64,000 bases of DNA from Pseudomonadota bacterium (GTDB lineage: Bacteria > Pseudomonadota > Gammaproteobacteria > JAADHS01), in assembly GCA_021821045.1 (NCBI GenBank), contig JAKACW010000023.1:1-64000 (forward strand), read 5' to 3'. The notes beneath the pieces are model-generated. The model saw only the letters and a list, made by a program, of their open reading frames with translations, did no database searches and had not been told where the DNA came from. Within the stretch, counting starts at the first letter, position 1. The number at the start of each line of letters is the position of its first letter. Positions 1 through 9,765 of this stretch are shown one piece after another. Position numbers and translations under genes: made by a program.

Positions 1-1
1 G

Positions 2-1366
2 CCTAATTACGAGCTGCGCAAGCTGCGCGGGCGGCAGATTGCCATGGTGTTTCAGGAGCCGATGACGTCGCTCAATCCGGTGCTGACGATCGGGCGGCAA
101 CTCACCGAACCGCTGCAAGTGCACGAGGGAATGAGCCGGCGACAAGCTGAAACTCGCGCCTGCGAGTTGCTCGATCGCATGGGGATCGCCAAGCCGCGGG
201 AACGGCTGCAGTCTTATCCGCACATGCTGTCCGGCGGGCAGCGCCAGCGGGTGATGATCGCCATGGCGCTGGCCTGCAACCCGCGTTTATTGGTGGCCGA
301 TGAGCCCACCACGGCGCTGGATGTCACGGTGCAATGGCAAATCTTGCGCCTGTTGGACGAGCTTCAGCGCGACTTGAATGTCGCGGTGATATTGATTTCC
401 CATGATCTCAATCTCGTGCGCCACTTTGCCCAGCGGGTGTGCGTTATGCGGGAGGGGGAAATTGTCGAGCAGGCGCCGGTCGAGGAGATCTTCACGCGTC
501 CGGGTCACGACTACACGCGGCATTTGCTTGCGTCGCAGTTGACGCGCATGGTCGGAGATCCGCTGGCGCAGGCGTCGTCGACGCTGCTGACCGGCAAGCA
601 ATTGCAGTGCCGCTTCAGTGTACGTGGCGGTCTGCTGCGCCGCGAATTGGCGGTGATCAATGCGGTCGATGGCGTCGATATCGCCGTCGTGCAAGGGGAG
701 ACGCTCGGCATCGTCGGCGAATCGGGGTCGGGGAAGTCGACCCTGGCTCATTGCTTGTTGCGCTTGCGCGACTGCGACGGCCAGATCGAGTTCAAGGGGC
801 AGCGTTTGGACGGGATGGCGCCCGCCGCCCTGCGACCGTTGCGTTCGCAGATGCAGTTGGTATTTCAGGATCCTTATTCGTCGTTATCGCCGCGCCTGAC
901 GGTCGAACGAATTGTCGGCGAGGGTCTGCTGATTCACGAGCCGCAATTGAGCCGTACAGAGCGGCGCAAGCGGGTGGTGGACATTCTGCGCGAGGTGGGG
1001 ATCGCTGAAGACGCGCGCAGTCGCTATCCTCACGAGTTCTCCGGCGGGCAACGCCAGCGCATTGCCGTCGCGCGGGCGGTGATTCTGTCGCCGAGTTTGC
1101 TGATCCTTGATGAGCCCACCAGCGCGCTCGATGCCTCGGTGCAAAAGCAAGTGTTGGAGTTGCTCGTCGAGCTGCAGCGCCGCCGCGGTTTGACCTATTT
1201 GTTGATCACCCACGACCTGAATGTGATCCGTGCCGTCGCCCACCGGGTGATTGTCATGAAGGACGGCAAAACGGTCGAAACCGGGCCGGCGTTGGACTTT
1301 CTCAGGGCACCCCAAACGGACTACGGCCGGACTCTGGTTCGAGCCAGTCTCATAGATATACAGTAA
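2..1366 (+). CDS. Dipeptide/oligopeptide-type ABC transporter, duplicated ATP-binding protein (YejF-like), 5' end outside window
   Basis: Frame is open to the left edge ([27 protein letters not shown]). Two ABC modules with LSGGQRQR / FSGGQRQR signatures and Walker A GESGSGKS. Confidence 0.9.
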   Translation, partial: PNYELRKLRGRQIAMVFQEPMTSLNPVLTIGRQLTEPLQVHEGMSRRQAETRACELLDRMGIAKPRERLQSYPHMLSGGQRQRVMIAMALACNPRLLVADEPTTALDVTVQWQILRLLDELQRDLNVAVILISHDLNLVRHFAQRVCVMREGEIVEQAPVEEIFTRPGHDYTRHLLASQLTRMVGDPLAQASSTLLTGKQLQCRFSVRGGLLRRELAVINAVDGVDIAVVQGETLGIVGESGSGKSTLAHCLLRLRDCDGQIEFKGQRLDGMAPAALRPLRSQMQLVFQDPYSSLSPRLTVERIVGEGLLIHEPQLSRTERRKRVVDILREVGIAEDARSRYPHEFSGGQRQRIAVARAVILSPSLLILDEPTSALDASVQKQVLELLVELQRRRGLTYLLITHDLNVIRAVAHRVIVMKDGKTVETGPALDFLRAPQTDYGRTLVRASLIDIQ

Positions 1367-1565
1367 AAACAGATAGATAGCTGATTTTCGGCAGTCTGCC
1401 GCCCGAGCGCAAAAAAGCCCGAGAGCCCCTCATTTTTTGGTGTAAAATTAGCGCCTTATCAATTCGCCGGTGGATACGTCCACCAGCGAGCAACGAGAGC
1501 GCGCAAGCAAGCTGTCGCCAAATGGCGACAATCCTTCGAGCGCACCGCCGCAAGAGGTAACAGTC

Positions 1566-3029
1566 ATGGGTAAGGGGCTTCACTTTACTTACCGCCCAAA
1601 GTCGTTTTTCCAGTTTGTGCTTCTCGGTTTCACCCTGGTTACGCTGCCGATGATCGTCGCTGTCATCAACGGCGGATATCACGTCGAGAATTTGTTCGTG
1701 CAGAGCGAGTTCGCTATTTACCGCGCCGCGCAAGCGTCACAAATGAGCCGCGCCTTGGTCGGACAGATTTCGGACATGGAACGCAACGCGCTGCAGTACC
1801 AAGTCTTGAACGACAAGACGCTGTTGACCACCTATGCCAATCGCCACGCGCAGTTCCTTGAAACCGCCCAGCAGCTCGGCGATTTGGCGGAAAGCCGCTC
1901 CATCAAGCAGCAATTGGAAACATTGACCGAAAAGGAAGTCGCCTTATTCGAATATTTTGCCGCCGGGGCCAAGGGCGAGCCGTCCGCCGCCGGACCGGCG
2001 AAGGACTTCGCGACGCTGAGTCAACTGGCGCAGTCCATCGTTCAGGAATCGCAACAGTGGATAAACAATCAAGTTGAATTGCTGGGCGCCATGGCCAACA
2101 GCACTAAAGAGTTTTTGCTGTGGCAAACCGTGTTTATTGCCGCCGGTACGCTGGTGTTCGCGGTGTTTTTGTCGGCGATGATCGCGCGTCCGATTTCGCA
2201 GATCGATCAGGCGATCCGCCACATCGGCGACGGGCGCCTCGACGAGGAGGTCGTGGTGACCGGCGGCACGAGGGACTTGCAGTACGTAGGGACACGTCTG
2301 AATTGGCTGCGCCACCGCCTCACCGAGCTCGAGGAGAAAAAAGGCAGCTTCATGCGCCACGTTTCCCACGAACTCAAAACGCCACTCACGGCGATTCGCG
2401 AGGGCGCTTCGCTCTTGGCCGAGGGCGTGCTCGGGCATCTCAGCAAGCAGCAGCGCGAGGTTACCAACGTCATTCAACGTAACAGCGTGACGCTGCAGAA
2501 AATGATAGAGAACCTTCTCAATTTCAACGCCCTCGAGGGCAAGCGCACGACGTTGAGCGTGCGTCCGGTGCGACTCGACGAAGTGGTGGAAGACGTGGCG
2601 GCAGATCACAAGCTTGCACTGCTGTCGAAAAGCATTCAGTTGCGGCTCCACGTGCCGCGGGCCGAAATCGAGGGCGACCGGGAAAAATTGCGGGTGGTCG
2701 TGGACAACCTATTGTCGAACGCTATCAAATATACGCCCGAGCGGGGAACATTGGACGTTATCCTACAGCCCAATGACGACCAGGTTGCGCTGGATGTGAA
2801 GGACAGCGGACCGGGAATCGACCCCAGCGAGTGCGATAAAGTGTTTGAAGCCTTTTATCGCGGAAGACTGACGCCAAACGGCGACATCCGGGGCAGCGGC
2901 CTGGGTCTGTCCATCGCCAAGGAGTTTGTCGAAATGCATCAAGGTGCCATTAGCGTGATTCCGGACAGCGGTCGGGGTGCCCATTTCCGAGTTGTCCTAC
3001 CCCGCAACGTTGCTAAGGCAGTGGCATGA
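1566..3029 (+). CDS. glrK: Sensor histidine kinase, GlrK/QseE-like
   Basis: TM segments, HAMP-like region, FMRHVSHELKTPLTAIREG H-box, GSGLGLSIAKEF ATPase; followed by QseG-like and GlrR-like genes. Start moved from 1470 to ATG 1566. Confidence 0.85.
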   Translation: MGKGLHFTYRPKSFFQFVLLGFTLVTLPMIVAVINGGYHVENLFVQSEFAIYRAAQASQMSRALVGQISDMERNALQYQVLNDKTLLTTYANRHAQFLETAQQLGDLAESRSIKQQLETLTEKEVALFEYFAAGAKGEPSAAGPAKDFATLSQLAQSIVQESQQWINNQVELLGAMANSTKEFLLWQTVFIAAGTLVFAVFLSAMIARPISQIDQAIRHIGDGRLDEEVVVTGGTRDLQYVGTRLNWLRHRLTELEEKKGSFMRHVSHELKTPLTAIREGASLLAEGVLGHLSKQQREVTNVIQRNSVTLQKMIENLLNFNALEGKRTTLSVRPVRLDEVVEDVAADHKLALLSKSIQLRLHVPRAEIEGDREKLRVVVDNLLSNAIKYTPERGTLDVILQPNDDQVALDVKDSGPGIDPSECDKVFEAFYRGRLTPNGDIRGSGLGLSIAKEFVEMHQGAISVIPDSGRGAHFRVVLPRNVAKAVA

Positions 3030-3643
3030 TGCTTGCAAAAGTGGGTATAAGGAATGGGGTCGTCGGCATACTCGCGGTGGCCGTTATCGGCTGCAGCACA
3101 GTCGAGCGGGTGATCCTGCCGCGCGCCTCGGCGCAACGGGTGGTGGTCCAGCAAGACTACATTGATTTTGAGCAGATCCAAGAGCTTAGTCGTTTCAGCA
3201 CGGAGATGCTCCACATGTCGGCGACGGCATTGGCAGCGCGCCTGCCAGGCGCCGAACGCGAGTTTGCCGCCAATCCGAATGCGCTCAACCGCTTTAAGTA
3301 CGCGCTGTTGTTAATCCATGCGGGGGAAAATCAGGAAAATTATGCCAAGGCACTGTCTCTTTTTGACGACAAGGCCGCCGCGGACCTGCAATACAATTTG
3401 TACTGGGCCTTCTTTGCTGAGCAGTTGAAAGCGCTGATTGCTTCCGAAGCGAAGCTTATCGAAGCCAACAACCGTCTGCTCGAAGAGCGAACCAAGGTGT
3501 TGGCCGATTCGGAACGGCTCACCAAAGAACTGCAGACCAGCTCAGCCGAACTGAATAAGGTGCAAGAGCAACTTAACGCATTGAAATCGATCGAGAAGAG
3601 TATTCTGGAACGGGAAATCGGAGAGGAGAAGGGTACACCATGA
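3026..3643 (+). CDS. QseG/GlrG-like lipoprotein
   Basis: Lipobox-like AVIGCS; C-terminal coiled-coil-like region; position between glrK and glrR, with 4-nt overlaps to both. Confidence 0.65.
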   Translation: MMLAKVGIRNGVVGILAVAVIGCSTVERVILPRASAQRVVVQQDYIDFEQIQELSRFSTEMLHMSATALAARLPGAEREFAANPNALNRFKYALLLIHAGENQENYAKALSLFDDKAAADLQYNLYWAFFAEQLKALIASEAKLIEANNRLLEERTKVLADSERLTKELQTSSAELNKVQEQLNALKSIEKSILEREIGEEKGTP

Positions 3644-5019
3644 GCAATGAGCGTAACGAACGTCCGTTGGTGCTGGTCGTGGACGACGATCGGGATCTGT
3701 TGCAGTTATTATCGTTTCGCTTACAGACCGCCGGCTACCAAGTCGTCGCCGTGGAAAGCGGCGAAGCGGCCTTGGACCAACTGGCGGTGATTCGGCCTCA
3801 GGTCGTGATCACCGATTTGCGCATGGGCGGCATGGATGGTTTGGCCTTATTGGATTCCATTCGCAACGTTAACTCGGCCCTGCCGGTGATCATGCTGACC
3901 GCGCACGGCACGATTCCCGATGCCATCACGGCGACGCATCGGGGTGTTTTCGGTTTCCTCACCAAGCCCTTCGACAGCAAGGACCTGCTGTCCCAGGTCG
4001 CCAAAGCGGTCGAGTTAAGCGGCGGTGTCAGCGCGGCGACCCCGAAGGGTTCGCAGTCGAGCGCGGCCTGGCGGCAAAACATTCTGACCCGCAGCCCCAT
4101 GATGGAAGACTTGCTGCAGCAGACTTGGCTGGTGGCGCAAAGCGACGCCAGTGTCTTTGTCCGCGGCGACAGCGGCACCGGCAAAGAACTTTTTGCCCAG
4201 GCCATCCATTTGGCGAGCAACCGCGCCGACAAACCGTTCGTGACGATCAATTGCGCGGCCATTCCGGAAAACCTGCTGGAGTCCGAATTGTTCGGTTACA
4301 CCAAGGGTTCGTTCACCGGCGCGACGCGCAACTACAACGGGCTGATCTTGGAAGCCAACGGCGGCACATTGTTTCTCGACGAAATCGGCGACATGCCCCT
4401 GGGCCTGCAAGCCAAATTGCTGCGGGTGATACAGGAGCGATCGGTGCGCGCCATAGGTTCGCCGCAGCACGTTCCGATCGACATTCGAATCATTTCCGCG
4501 ACGCACCGCGACATCGATGCCGAGGTGAAAAACGGCGAGTTCCGCGAAGACTTGTACTATCGATTGAACGTGGTGTCGCTGCGCATCCCACCCTTGTCGG
4601 AGCGCCGCGAAGATATTCCCGTGCTGGTGAACGCGTTTCTTACGGAGTTGGGCCAACGTTACGGCAAGCCGGGCCGGACGCTGTCGCCGGGCGCCATGGA
4701 GCTGCTGTTGCAGGCGCCGTTGCCGGGGAATATTCGTCAGTTGCGCAATATTGTCGAGCAGGCGTTTACTCTGTGCACGACCCAAGTCATTCCCGCCACC
4801 CTGATCCAAGGGGCGCTGCGCGAAGAGCCGCAGGACATGCCGTCTCTGCGCGATGCCAAGACGCGATTCGAGCGCGACTACATTTTGAAGCTCATGAAGA
4901 TCACCGGCGGCAATGTGAGCCAGGCGGCGCGTTTGGCCAAACGCAATCGGACTGAGTTTTACAAGCTGCTGCATCGCCACGAGGTTGATCCATCGACGTT
5001 CAAGTCGGCGATGGGCTAG
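3640..5019 (+). CDS. glrR: Sigma-54-dependent response regulator GlrR/QseF-like
   Basis: REC domain (VVDDDRD, TDLRM), AAA+ with GDSGTGKE and GSFTGA, C-terminal Fis-type HTH (GGNVSQAARLAKRNRTEFYKLL). Confidence 0.9.
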   Translation: MSNERNERPLVLVVDDDRDLLQLLSFRLQTAGYQVVAVESGEAALDQLAVIRPQVVITDLRMGGMDGLALLDSIRNVNSALPVIMLTAHGTIPDAITATHRGVFGFLTKPFDSKDLLSQVAKAVELSGGVSAATPKGSQSSAAWRQNILTRSPMMEDLLQQTWLVAQSDASVFVRGDSGTGKELFAQAIHLASNRADKPFVTINCAAIPENLLESELFGYTKGSFTGATRNYNGLILEANGGTLFLDEIGDMPLGLQAKLLRVIQERSVRAIGSPQHVPIDIRIISATHRDIDAEVKNGEFREDLYYRLNVVSLRIPPLSERREDIPVLVNAFLTELGQRYGKPGRTLSPGAMELLLQAPLPGNIRQLRNIVEQAFTLCTTQVIPATLIQGALREEPQDMPSLRDAKTRFERDYILKLMKITGGNVSQAARLAKRNRTEFYKLLHRHEVDPSTFKSAMG

Positions 5020-5045
5020 GCATCTATCGTTGCCGGAGCTGCAGA

Positions 5046-5285
5046 TGTGGGAGCGATTTCCTACCGCGATTCGAACCGGTGATCGCAAACAGTCTGGCGA
5101 AAAATCGCGGAATGATCCGCTCCCACGACGAATTCGGAGTCCCGCTGTGGGAGCGAATTCCTTTCGCGATGAATCGGCGCCGGCGCTCAGTCGGACTCAG
5201 CATCGCGGAGTGATCCGCTCCCACGGGAATCGGATGATCCTGTAGCAGCGGGTTTATCCGCGAATCTTGGCGTTGCTCCTACAGG
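5046..5285. repeat. REP-like cluster: four GTGGGAGCG-type arms in alternating orientation plus a TGTAGCAGCGGGTTTATCCGCGAATC...TCCTACAG variant
   Basis: Direct reading, e.g. tgtgggagcgatttcctaccgcgattc ... aaatcgcggaatgatccgctcccac. Confidence 0.9.
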
Positions 5286-6538
5286 CCAAATTCCGAATAG
5301 GGATAGAACTCGACTTCGTTGCCGGGCTTGATCGTTCGATCGGCCTCGATTTTCACCAATCCTTCCGACCATGGCACCGACGAAAATGCGCCGGAGCTTT
5401 GGTTGGGATGAATTTCCACTTGCGTTTGCTGCCCGGACGAATGATCGTGCAACGTTCTAGCCCGCACGTATTCCTCGCGCACGCCGCGATTAGTGCGTGA
5501 GAAGCGCGCGGCGGCTGTGATCGCTCGCGGAGCAGCATAGTCGGCCCCTTGGCGCAGGCGAATGAACGGCGCGGCGAACAAACAGAACGTCACCCACGCC
5601 GAAACCGGATTGCCCGGCAAGCCCAGGAACGATGCGCCACCGATGCGGCCGAACGCCAGCGGTTTGCCCGGTTTGACGGCAATGCGCCAGAAGTCCAGTT
5701 CACCCAGTTGGAGTAACGCGGTGCGGACGTGGTCTTCTTCGCCGACGGACACGCCTCCCGATGAGATGATCAGGTCACAGCACGTTGCCGCGTTCTGTAA
5801 TGTGTGGACTGTGCTATTCAGTTCATCGCGGACCATCCCGAACGATATCACCTCGCAGCCCAGCTTTTGCAGCGCCGCCCATAGCAGATACAAGTTGGTG
5901 TTGTAGATCTGCCCGGGCGCGAGCGGTTGACCCGGCATGGCCAATTCATCGCCGGTGGCGAACAGGCCGACACGTAGTCGGCGCTTCACCGGGAGCGTGG
6001 CGATGCCGATCGAGGCGGCGAGGCCGATGTCTTGGGCGCGGATGATTTGCCCGGCCCGGGCGACGATGTCGCCGCGGTGAATATCTTCGCCCGCCTCACG
6101 CACGCCGTCGCCGAGGGAAACCGGACTGTTTACGGACACCGAGCCCAATGATTCGTCGCAGTCTTCCTGCATCACGACGGTGTCCGCGCCGTCGGGCAGG
6201 GGGGCTCCCGTGAAAATCCGCGCCGCGGTACCGGGCTCCAGCGGCGAACCCATGATCCCGGCGGGAATGCGCTGACTGACTCGCAATGTCATGCGTTTGG
6301 TCTGGTCAAGGTCGACGTGGCGCACGGCATAGCCGTCCACTGAGCTGTTGGGCCACGGTGGGATGTCAATGGCGGAACGCAACGTGTCAGCGCAGACGCG
6401 CCCAAGCGCGTCGACCAGCGTTACCTTTTCGACCTCACTGACTGGCGCGGCGGAATGCTGCAACCGTGCGATGGCCGCAGCGATGGAAAGCAGGCCGGCC
6501 GTTGGGGAATCGCAGTTCGGCGCGGCGTTACTTTTCAC
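5279..6538 (-). CDS. moeA: Molybdopterin molybdotransferase MoeA
   Basis: Typical MoeA sequence (SSVDGYAVR, ARIFTGAPLPDGADTVVMQED, SSGGVSVGEEDHV, GKPLAFGRIG..FLGLPGNPVSAWVTF). Confidence 0.95.
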   Translation of the reverse strand: MKSNAAPNCDSPTAGLLSIAAAIARLQHSAAPVSEVEKVTLVDALGRVCADTLRSAIDIPPWPNSSVDGYAVRHVDLDQTKRMTLRVSQRIPAGIMGSPLEPGTAARIFTGAPLPDGADTVVMQEDCDESLGSVSVNSPVSLGDGVREAGEDIHRGDIVARAGQIIRAQDIGLAASIGIATLPVKRRLRVGLFATGDELAMPGQPLAPGQIYNTNLYLLWAALQKLGCEVISFGMVRDELNSTVHTLQNAATCCDLIISSGGVSVGEEDHVRTALLQLGELDFWRIAVKPGKPLAFGRIGGASFLGLPGNPVSAWVTFCLFAAPFIRLRQGADYAAPRAITAAARFSRTNRGVREEYVRARTLHDHSSGQQTQVEIHPNQSSGAFSSVPWSEGLVKIEADRTIKPGNEVEFYPYSEFGL

Positions 6539-7061
6539 GCGCGCGTGGCAGAATTTCGATGAAATTGCACGGGCCGTGACGGATGTCCAGCTGATGACGC
6601 AGAATCTCGTCCCAGCCCAATCGGCAGGCGCCGCTGGAACCGGGCAGGCAAAAGATCAGCGTGCCGTTGGCGATGCCACCGATGGCGCGCGACTGCAATG
6701 TCGACGTATTGACCTCTTTGAAGGACAAGTAGCGAAACAGTTCGCCAAAGCCATCAATGGATTTATCCAGCAGTGGCAGTACGGCTTCAGGTGTCACATC
6801 GCGGCCCGTCACGCCGGTTCCGCCGGTAGCGATAATGGCCTGCACGTTGTCGTCGGCGATCCACTGGCTGACTTGGGCGCGTATCCTATATTTATTGTCA
6901 GGCACAATGATTTTTTCCGCGAGACGGTGACCCTGAGTCAGAATCCTATCCACTAATAGCTGACCCGACTTGTCGGTTTCGTCAGTTCGAGTGTCGGAGA
7001 CGGTCAGCACGGCGATGTTGATGGGCAGAAATTCGCGAGACGATTTATCCGTGGCGGACAT
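6528..7061 (-). CDS. moaB: Molybdenum cofactor biosynthesis protein MoaB/MogA
   Basis: [37 protein letters not shown]; overlaps moeA start. Start moved from 7148 to ATG 7061. Confidence 0.9.
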   Translation of the reverse strand: MSATDKSSREFLPINIAVLTVSDTRTDETDKSGQLLVDRILTQGHRLAEKIIVPDNKYRIRAQVSQWIADDNVQAIIATGGTGVTGRDVTPEAVLPLLDKSIDGFGELFRYLSFKEVNTSTLQSRAIGGIANGTLIFCLPGSSGACRLGWDEILRHQLDIRHGPCNFIEILPRAREK

Positions 7062-7417
7062 GGTTGCACCTTCCAAGTGTTGCAGTTCGTGGAACTGTTT
7101 ATATTTAAGCACGCGACGCAACGATGCGCGAGTGTTCGCGCGCAACACATTAAGGTTATTTGGACTCGGTCAAGCAAACTCCAATGTGGCAATTCCCAAC
7201 AAAATCATTTATAACGGGCTATCCTTAGTTCAGGGATGCTGCATCATCATTCTGGCTTGCGGGGTTTGAGCATGGATGTGTCACCAGACCAAGCGCGCCG
7301 CGGTACAGTCGTTTTTATCGTTCTCCCGGCGGGGTCCGCATTCCCGTATGTCAGTTCAGCGTTTCAGCAATTGGGGGTAGTTTCGTTCTAACGTAAACCG
7401 CGATAAGGAGTCATCGC

Positions 7418-8758
7418 ATGAAGAAACCGACAAAAGGGGTCGACGCCAATGAACTCACCGTCGATCAAATCCGAGGGATCATAGTCGATAACGGCGCCGA
7501 ACCGGCCGTCGTCGATCAGTTCGACGAGTTTGTATCGCGGCGCCGTTTCTTCGGTTTATTGGGCAAAGGCAGCGCCGCTGCGGCATTGGTCGGCATCGGC
7601 GCCGGATCCGAAGCGGTTCTCAGCGGCGTGTTTGGCCGTGGCATGATTCCGGTGGCGTGGGCAGAAGAGGCAGCAGGTGAGGCGCCGCTGACGCTGGAAG
7701 GCAAGCCGGGAATGAACGTCTACAACCTCAAGCCGATCAACGGCGAGTATGATGCCCACATGCTCGACCAAGACGTGACGCCCATTGAGCGCCATTTCGT
7801 CCGCAACAATGGTTTGGTCAGCGAGCGCAAGGACGTCCAGGATTGGTCCTTGACCATCGACGGCGAAGTTCACACGCCATTGAAGCTCAGCTTCGATGAG
7901 TTGAAAAAGTTTGAGCAGGTTTCCCTAGTTGCACCCATCGAGTGCGGCGGCAACGGGCGCGGTTACTTCGAACCCGCCGTGCGCGGAAATCAGTGGAAAA
8001 ACGGCGCCATCGGTTGCAGCAAGTGGACCGGCGTGCGTCTGCGTGATGTGTTGAAGAAAGCTGGTCTAAAAGACTCCGCTGTCTACACCGGGCACTACGG
8101 GGAAGATCCGCCGATTGCCGGCGAGGCGTTCTCCCGCGGAATTCCCATCGACAAGGCTATGGAAGAGCACACCATCATTGCGTTCGCCATGAACGACGAG
8201 CCGATTCCGGCGCTGCACGGCTATCCGGTGCGCCTTGTCGTGCCGGGTTGGATCGGTAGTTGCTCGCAGAAGTGGCTCAACCGCATCTGGGTGCGCGACA
8301 AAGAGCATGACTCGTCGAAGATGGTGAAGACGGCCTATCGTGTGCCGCCGTACCCGGTAACTCCCGGTGAGAAAGGGCCGGATGGCGGATGGTTGGTTGC
8401 GACCAGTTGGCCGATTAAATCCATGATCACTTCGCCTGCGGCCAACGGCGCCGCAAAAGCCGGTGAAAAGGTAACGGTGCGCGGCTCGGCATGGGCTGGC
8501 GAGGAGAAGGTCGACAAGGTCATGGTGTCCATGGACTTCGGCGCGACATGGACGAAAGCCGATCTGAAGAAGCCCGCCAACAAATACGCTTGGGCGCGGT
8601 TCTCGACGGATGTGAAGTTCCCCAGTCAGGGCTACTACGAAGTCTGGGCGCAGGCGTATGACAACAAGGGCCGCGCACAGCCGTTCCGCCAAGCCTGGAA
8701 TCCGAAGGGCTACATGGGCAACATGGTGCACCGCGTACCGGTGATGGTGTCCGCGTAG
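7418..8758 (+). CDS. Sulfite-oxidase-family molybdopterin oxidoreductase (SorA/SoxC-like), Tat-exported
   Basis: Tat motif SRRRFFGLLG near N-terminus; Mo-ligand Cys context APIECGGNGRGYF; HGYPVRLVVPGWIGSCSQKWL; Mo-co dimerisation-like C-terminus. Confidence 0.85.
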   Translation: MKKPTKGVDANELTVDQIRGIIVDNGAEPAVVDQFDEFVSRRRFFGLLGKGSAAAALVGIGAGSEAVLSGVFGRGMIPVAWAEEAAGEAPLTLEGKPGMNVYNLKPINGEYDAHMLDQDVTPIERHFVRNNGLVSERKDVQDWSLTIDGEVHTPLKLSFDELKKFEQVSLVAPIECGGNGRGYFEPAVRGNQWKNGAIGCSKWTGVRLRDVLKKAGLKDSAVYTGHYGEDPPIAGEAFSRGIPIDKAMEEHTIIAFAMNDEPIPALHGYPVRLVVPGWIGSCSQKWLNRIWVRDKEHDSSKMVKTAYRVPPYPVTPGEKGPDGGWLVATSWPIKSMITSPAANGAAKAGEKVTVRGSAWAGEEKVDKVMVSMDFGATWTKADLKKPANKYAWARFSTDVKFPSQGYYEVWAQAYDNKGRAQPFRQAWNPKGYMGNMVHRVPVMVSA

Positions 8759-8783
8759 TTTTCAGCAGAAGTTTGACTCGAAG

Positions 8784-8818
8784 AAGGCGGCGGCTCCCAA
8801 GTGTCGCCGCCTTTTTAA
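8784..8818 (+). terminator. Rho-independent terminator after the Mo-oxidoreductase gene
   Basis: aaggcggcg-gctcccaagtgt-cgccgcctttttaatt stem-loop with T-tract. Confidence 0.8.
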
Positions 8819-8842
8819 TTGGTGTCGGTGACGACGCGGGCG

Positions 8843-8917
8843 AAAAATCGCGGAATGATCCGCTCCCACAACTCAGGCCCGGATCGCATTTGTGGGAGCG
8901 GTTTCCTACCGCGATTC
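8843..8917. repeat. REP-like pair (inverted then forward arm)
   Basis: aaaaatcgcggaatgatccgctcccaca ... tgtgggagcggtttcctaccgcgattctt. Confidence 0.9.
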
Positions 8918-8951
8918 TTCGATCGACTCATGGCCCGACTCATGCCCCGAT

Positions 8952-9674
8952 CTAACGCTTCTTCTGCATTGTGAACACAATCGGCTCGCGGCCGTGGACT
9001 TTGTCCGCGTACATGTGCATCTGGACGATTTCCAAGCCGTTAGGCTCGATCATGGCTTTTACCTCGGGGAGGTTGTCGATCACGCCGGCTTGGTAGTAAA
9101 TGCGTCCCTGCGGCGTCAGATAGTTGTTCACTTCCTTGAAAAAGCGCCGGTGAACTTCCCACAGGTGGTCAGTCGCTTTGCTGAACGGGTAGACGAGATT
9201 AAAGATGATGACGTCGAATTTCTCATCCGGCTTGATCGGTCCGAACAAGTCGCCTTCGCGCACGTCGACCACTTTTTCTTGTTCGTAGCGCTGGACATTG
9301 AGGCGCGCGTTCTCGACCGCTTTAGGGTCGATATCGGTGGCGACCACTTTCTTGGCCTTGTCGGCGGCGAAAATCGCTTGGATTCCACTGCCTGTGCCGA
9401 TGTCCAGCACGACTTCACCCGGATTGATCTTCGTATGTTCGAGCAGAATGACACTGTGCACGGTGGGCGCAACCACACCTTTGAACACCAAGAAATATTT
9501 CGTGTGTGCTTTGACGAGGTGGCCTTGGGGATCCGTGTTTTGCCAGCCCATATCGATCAGTTCCAAGGATCCCGGGCTGGGCACGCGTCGTTCAGCCGCT
9601 GTCCCTTGGGGTGACCATAGTGCGACGAAGTGGACGAGGGCCAGCGCGAGCGCGATATGTTTGGTTTTTTCCAC
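8952..9674 (-). CDS. SAM-dependent methyltransferase-fold protein with N-terminal signal peptide-like segment
   Basis: VLDIGTGSGIQAIFAA motif I and FNLVYPF post-motif; N-terminus MEKTKHIALALALVHFVALWSPQGTAAER resembles a Sec signal. Confidence 0.75.
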   Translation of the reverse strand: MEKTKHIALALALVHFVALWSPQGTAAERRVPSPGSLELIDMGWQNTDPQGHLVKAHTKYFLVFKGVVAPTVHSVILLEHTKINPGEVVLDIGTGSGIQAIFAADKAKKVVATDIDPKAVENARLNVQRYEQEKVVDVREGDLFGPIKPDEKFDVIIFNLVYPFSKATDHLWEVHRRFFKEVNNYLTPQGRIYYQAGVIDNLPEVKAMIEPNGLEIVQMHMYADKVHGREPIVFTMQKKR

Positions 9675-9765
9675 GAAACGACCTCGATGGTATAAGGAAT
9701 CGCATTGGGCGACGGACAGTTTGCCGCCGCCAACATCACCTGTATTGTATTGCTAGGAGCGGAAG

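Noticed and set aside
1367-1565. Possible GlmY-like sRNA upstream of glrK, by analogy with enterobacterial gene order
   Set aside because: Only a short cggca-gtc-tgccg hairpin and a T-rich stretch are visible; no recognisable GlmY sequence or clear terminator.
4015-5088. 357-aa minus-strand ORF over glrR
   Set aside because: Antisense to conserved AAA+ motifs; no family resemblance.
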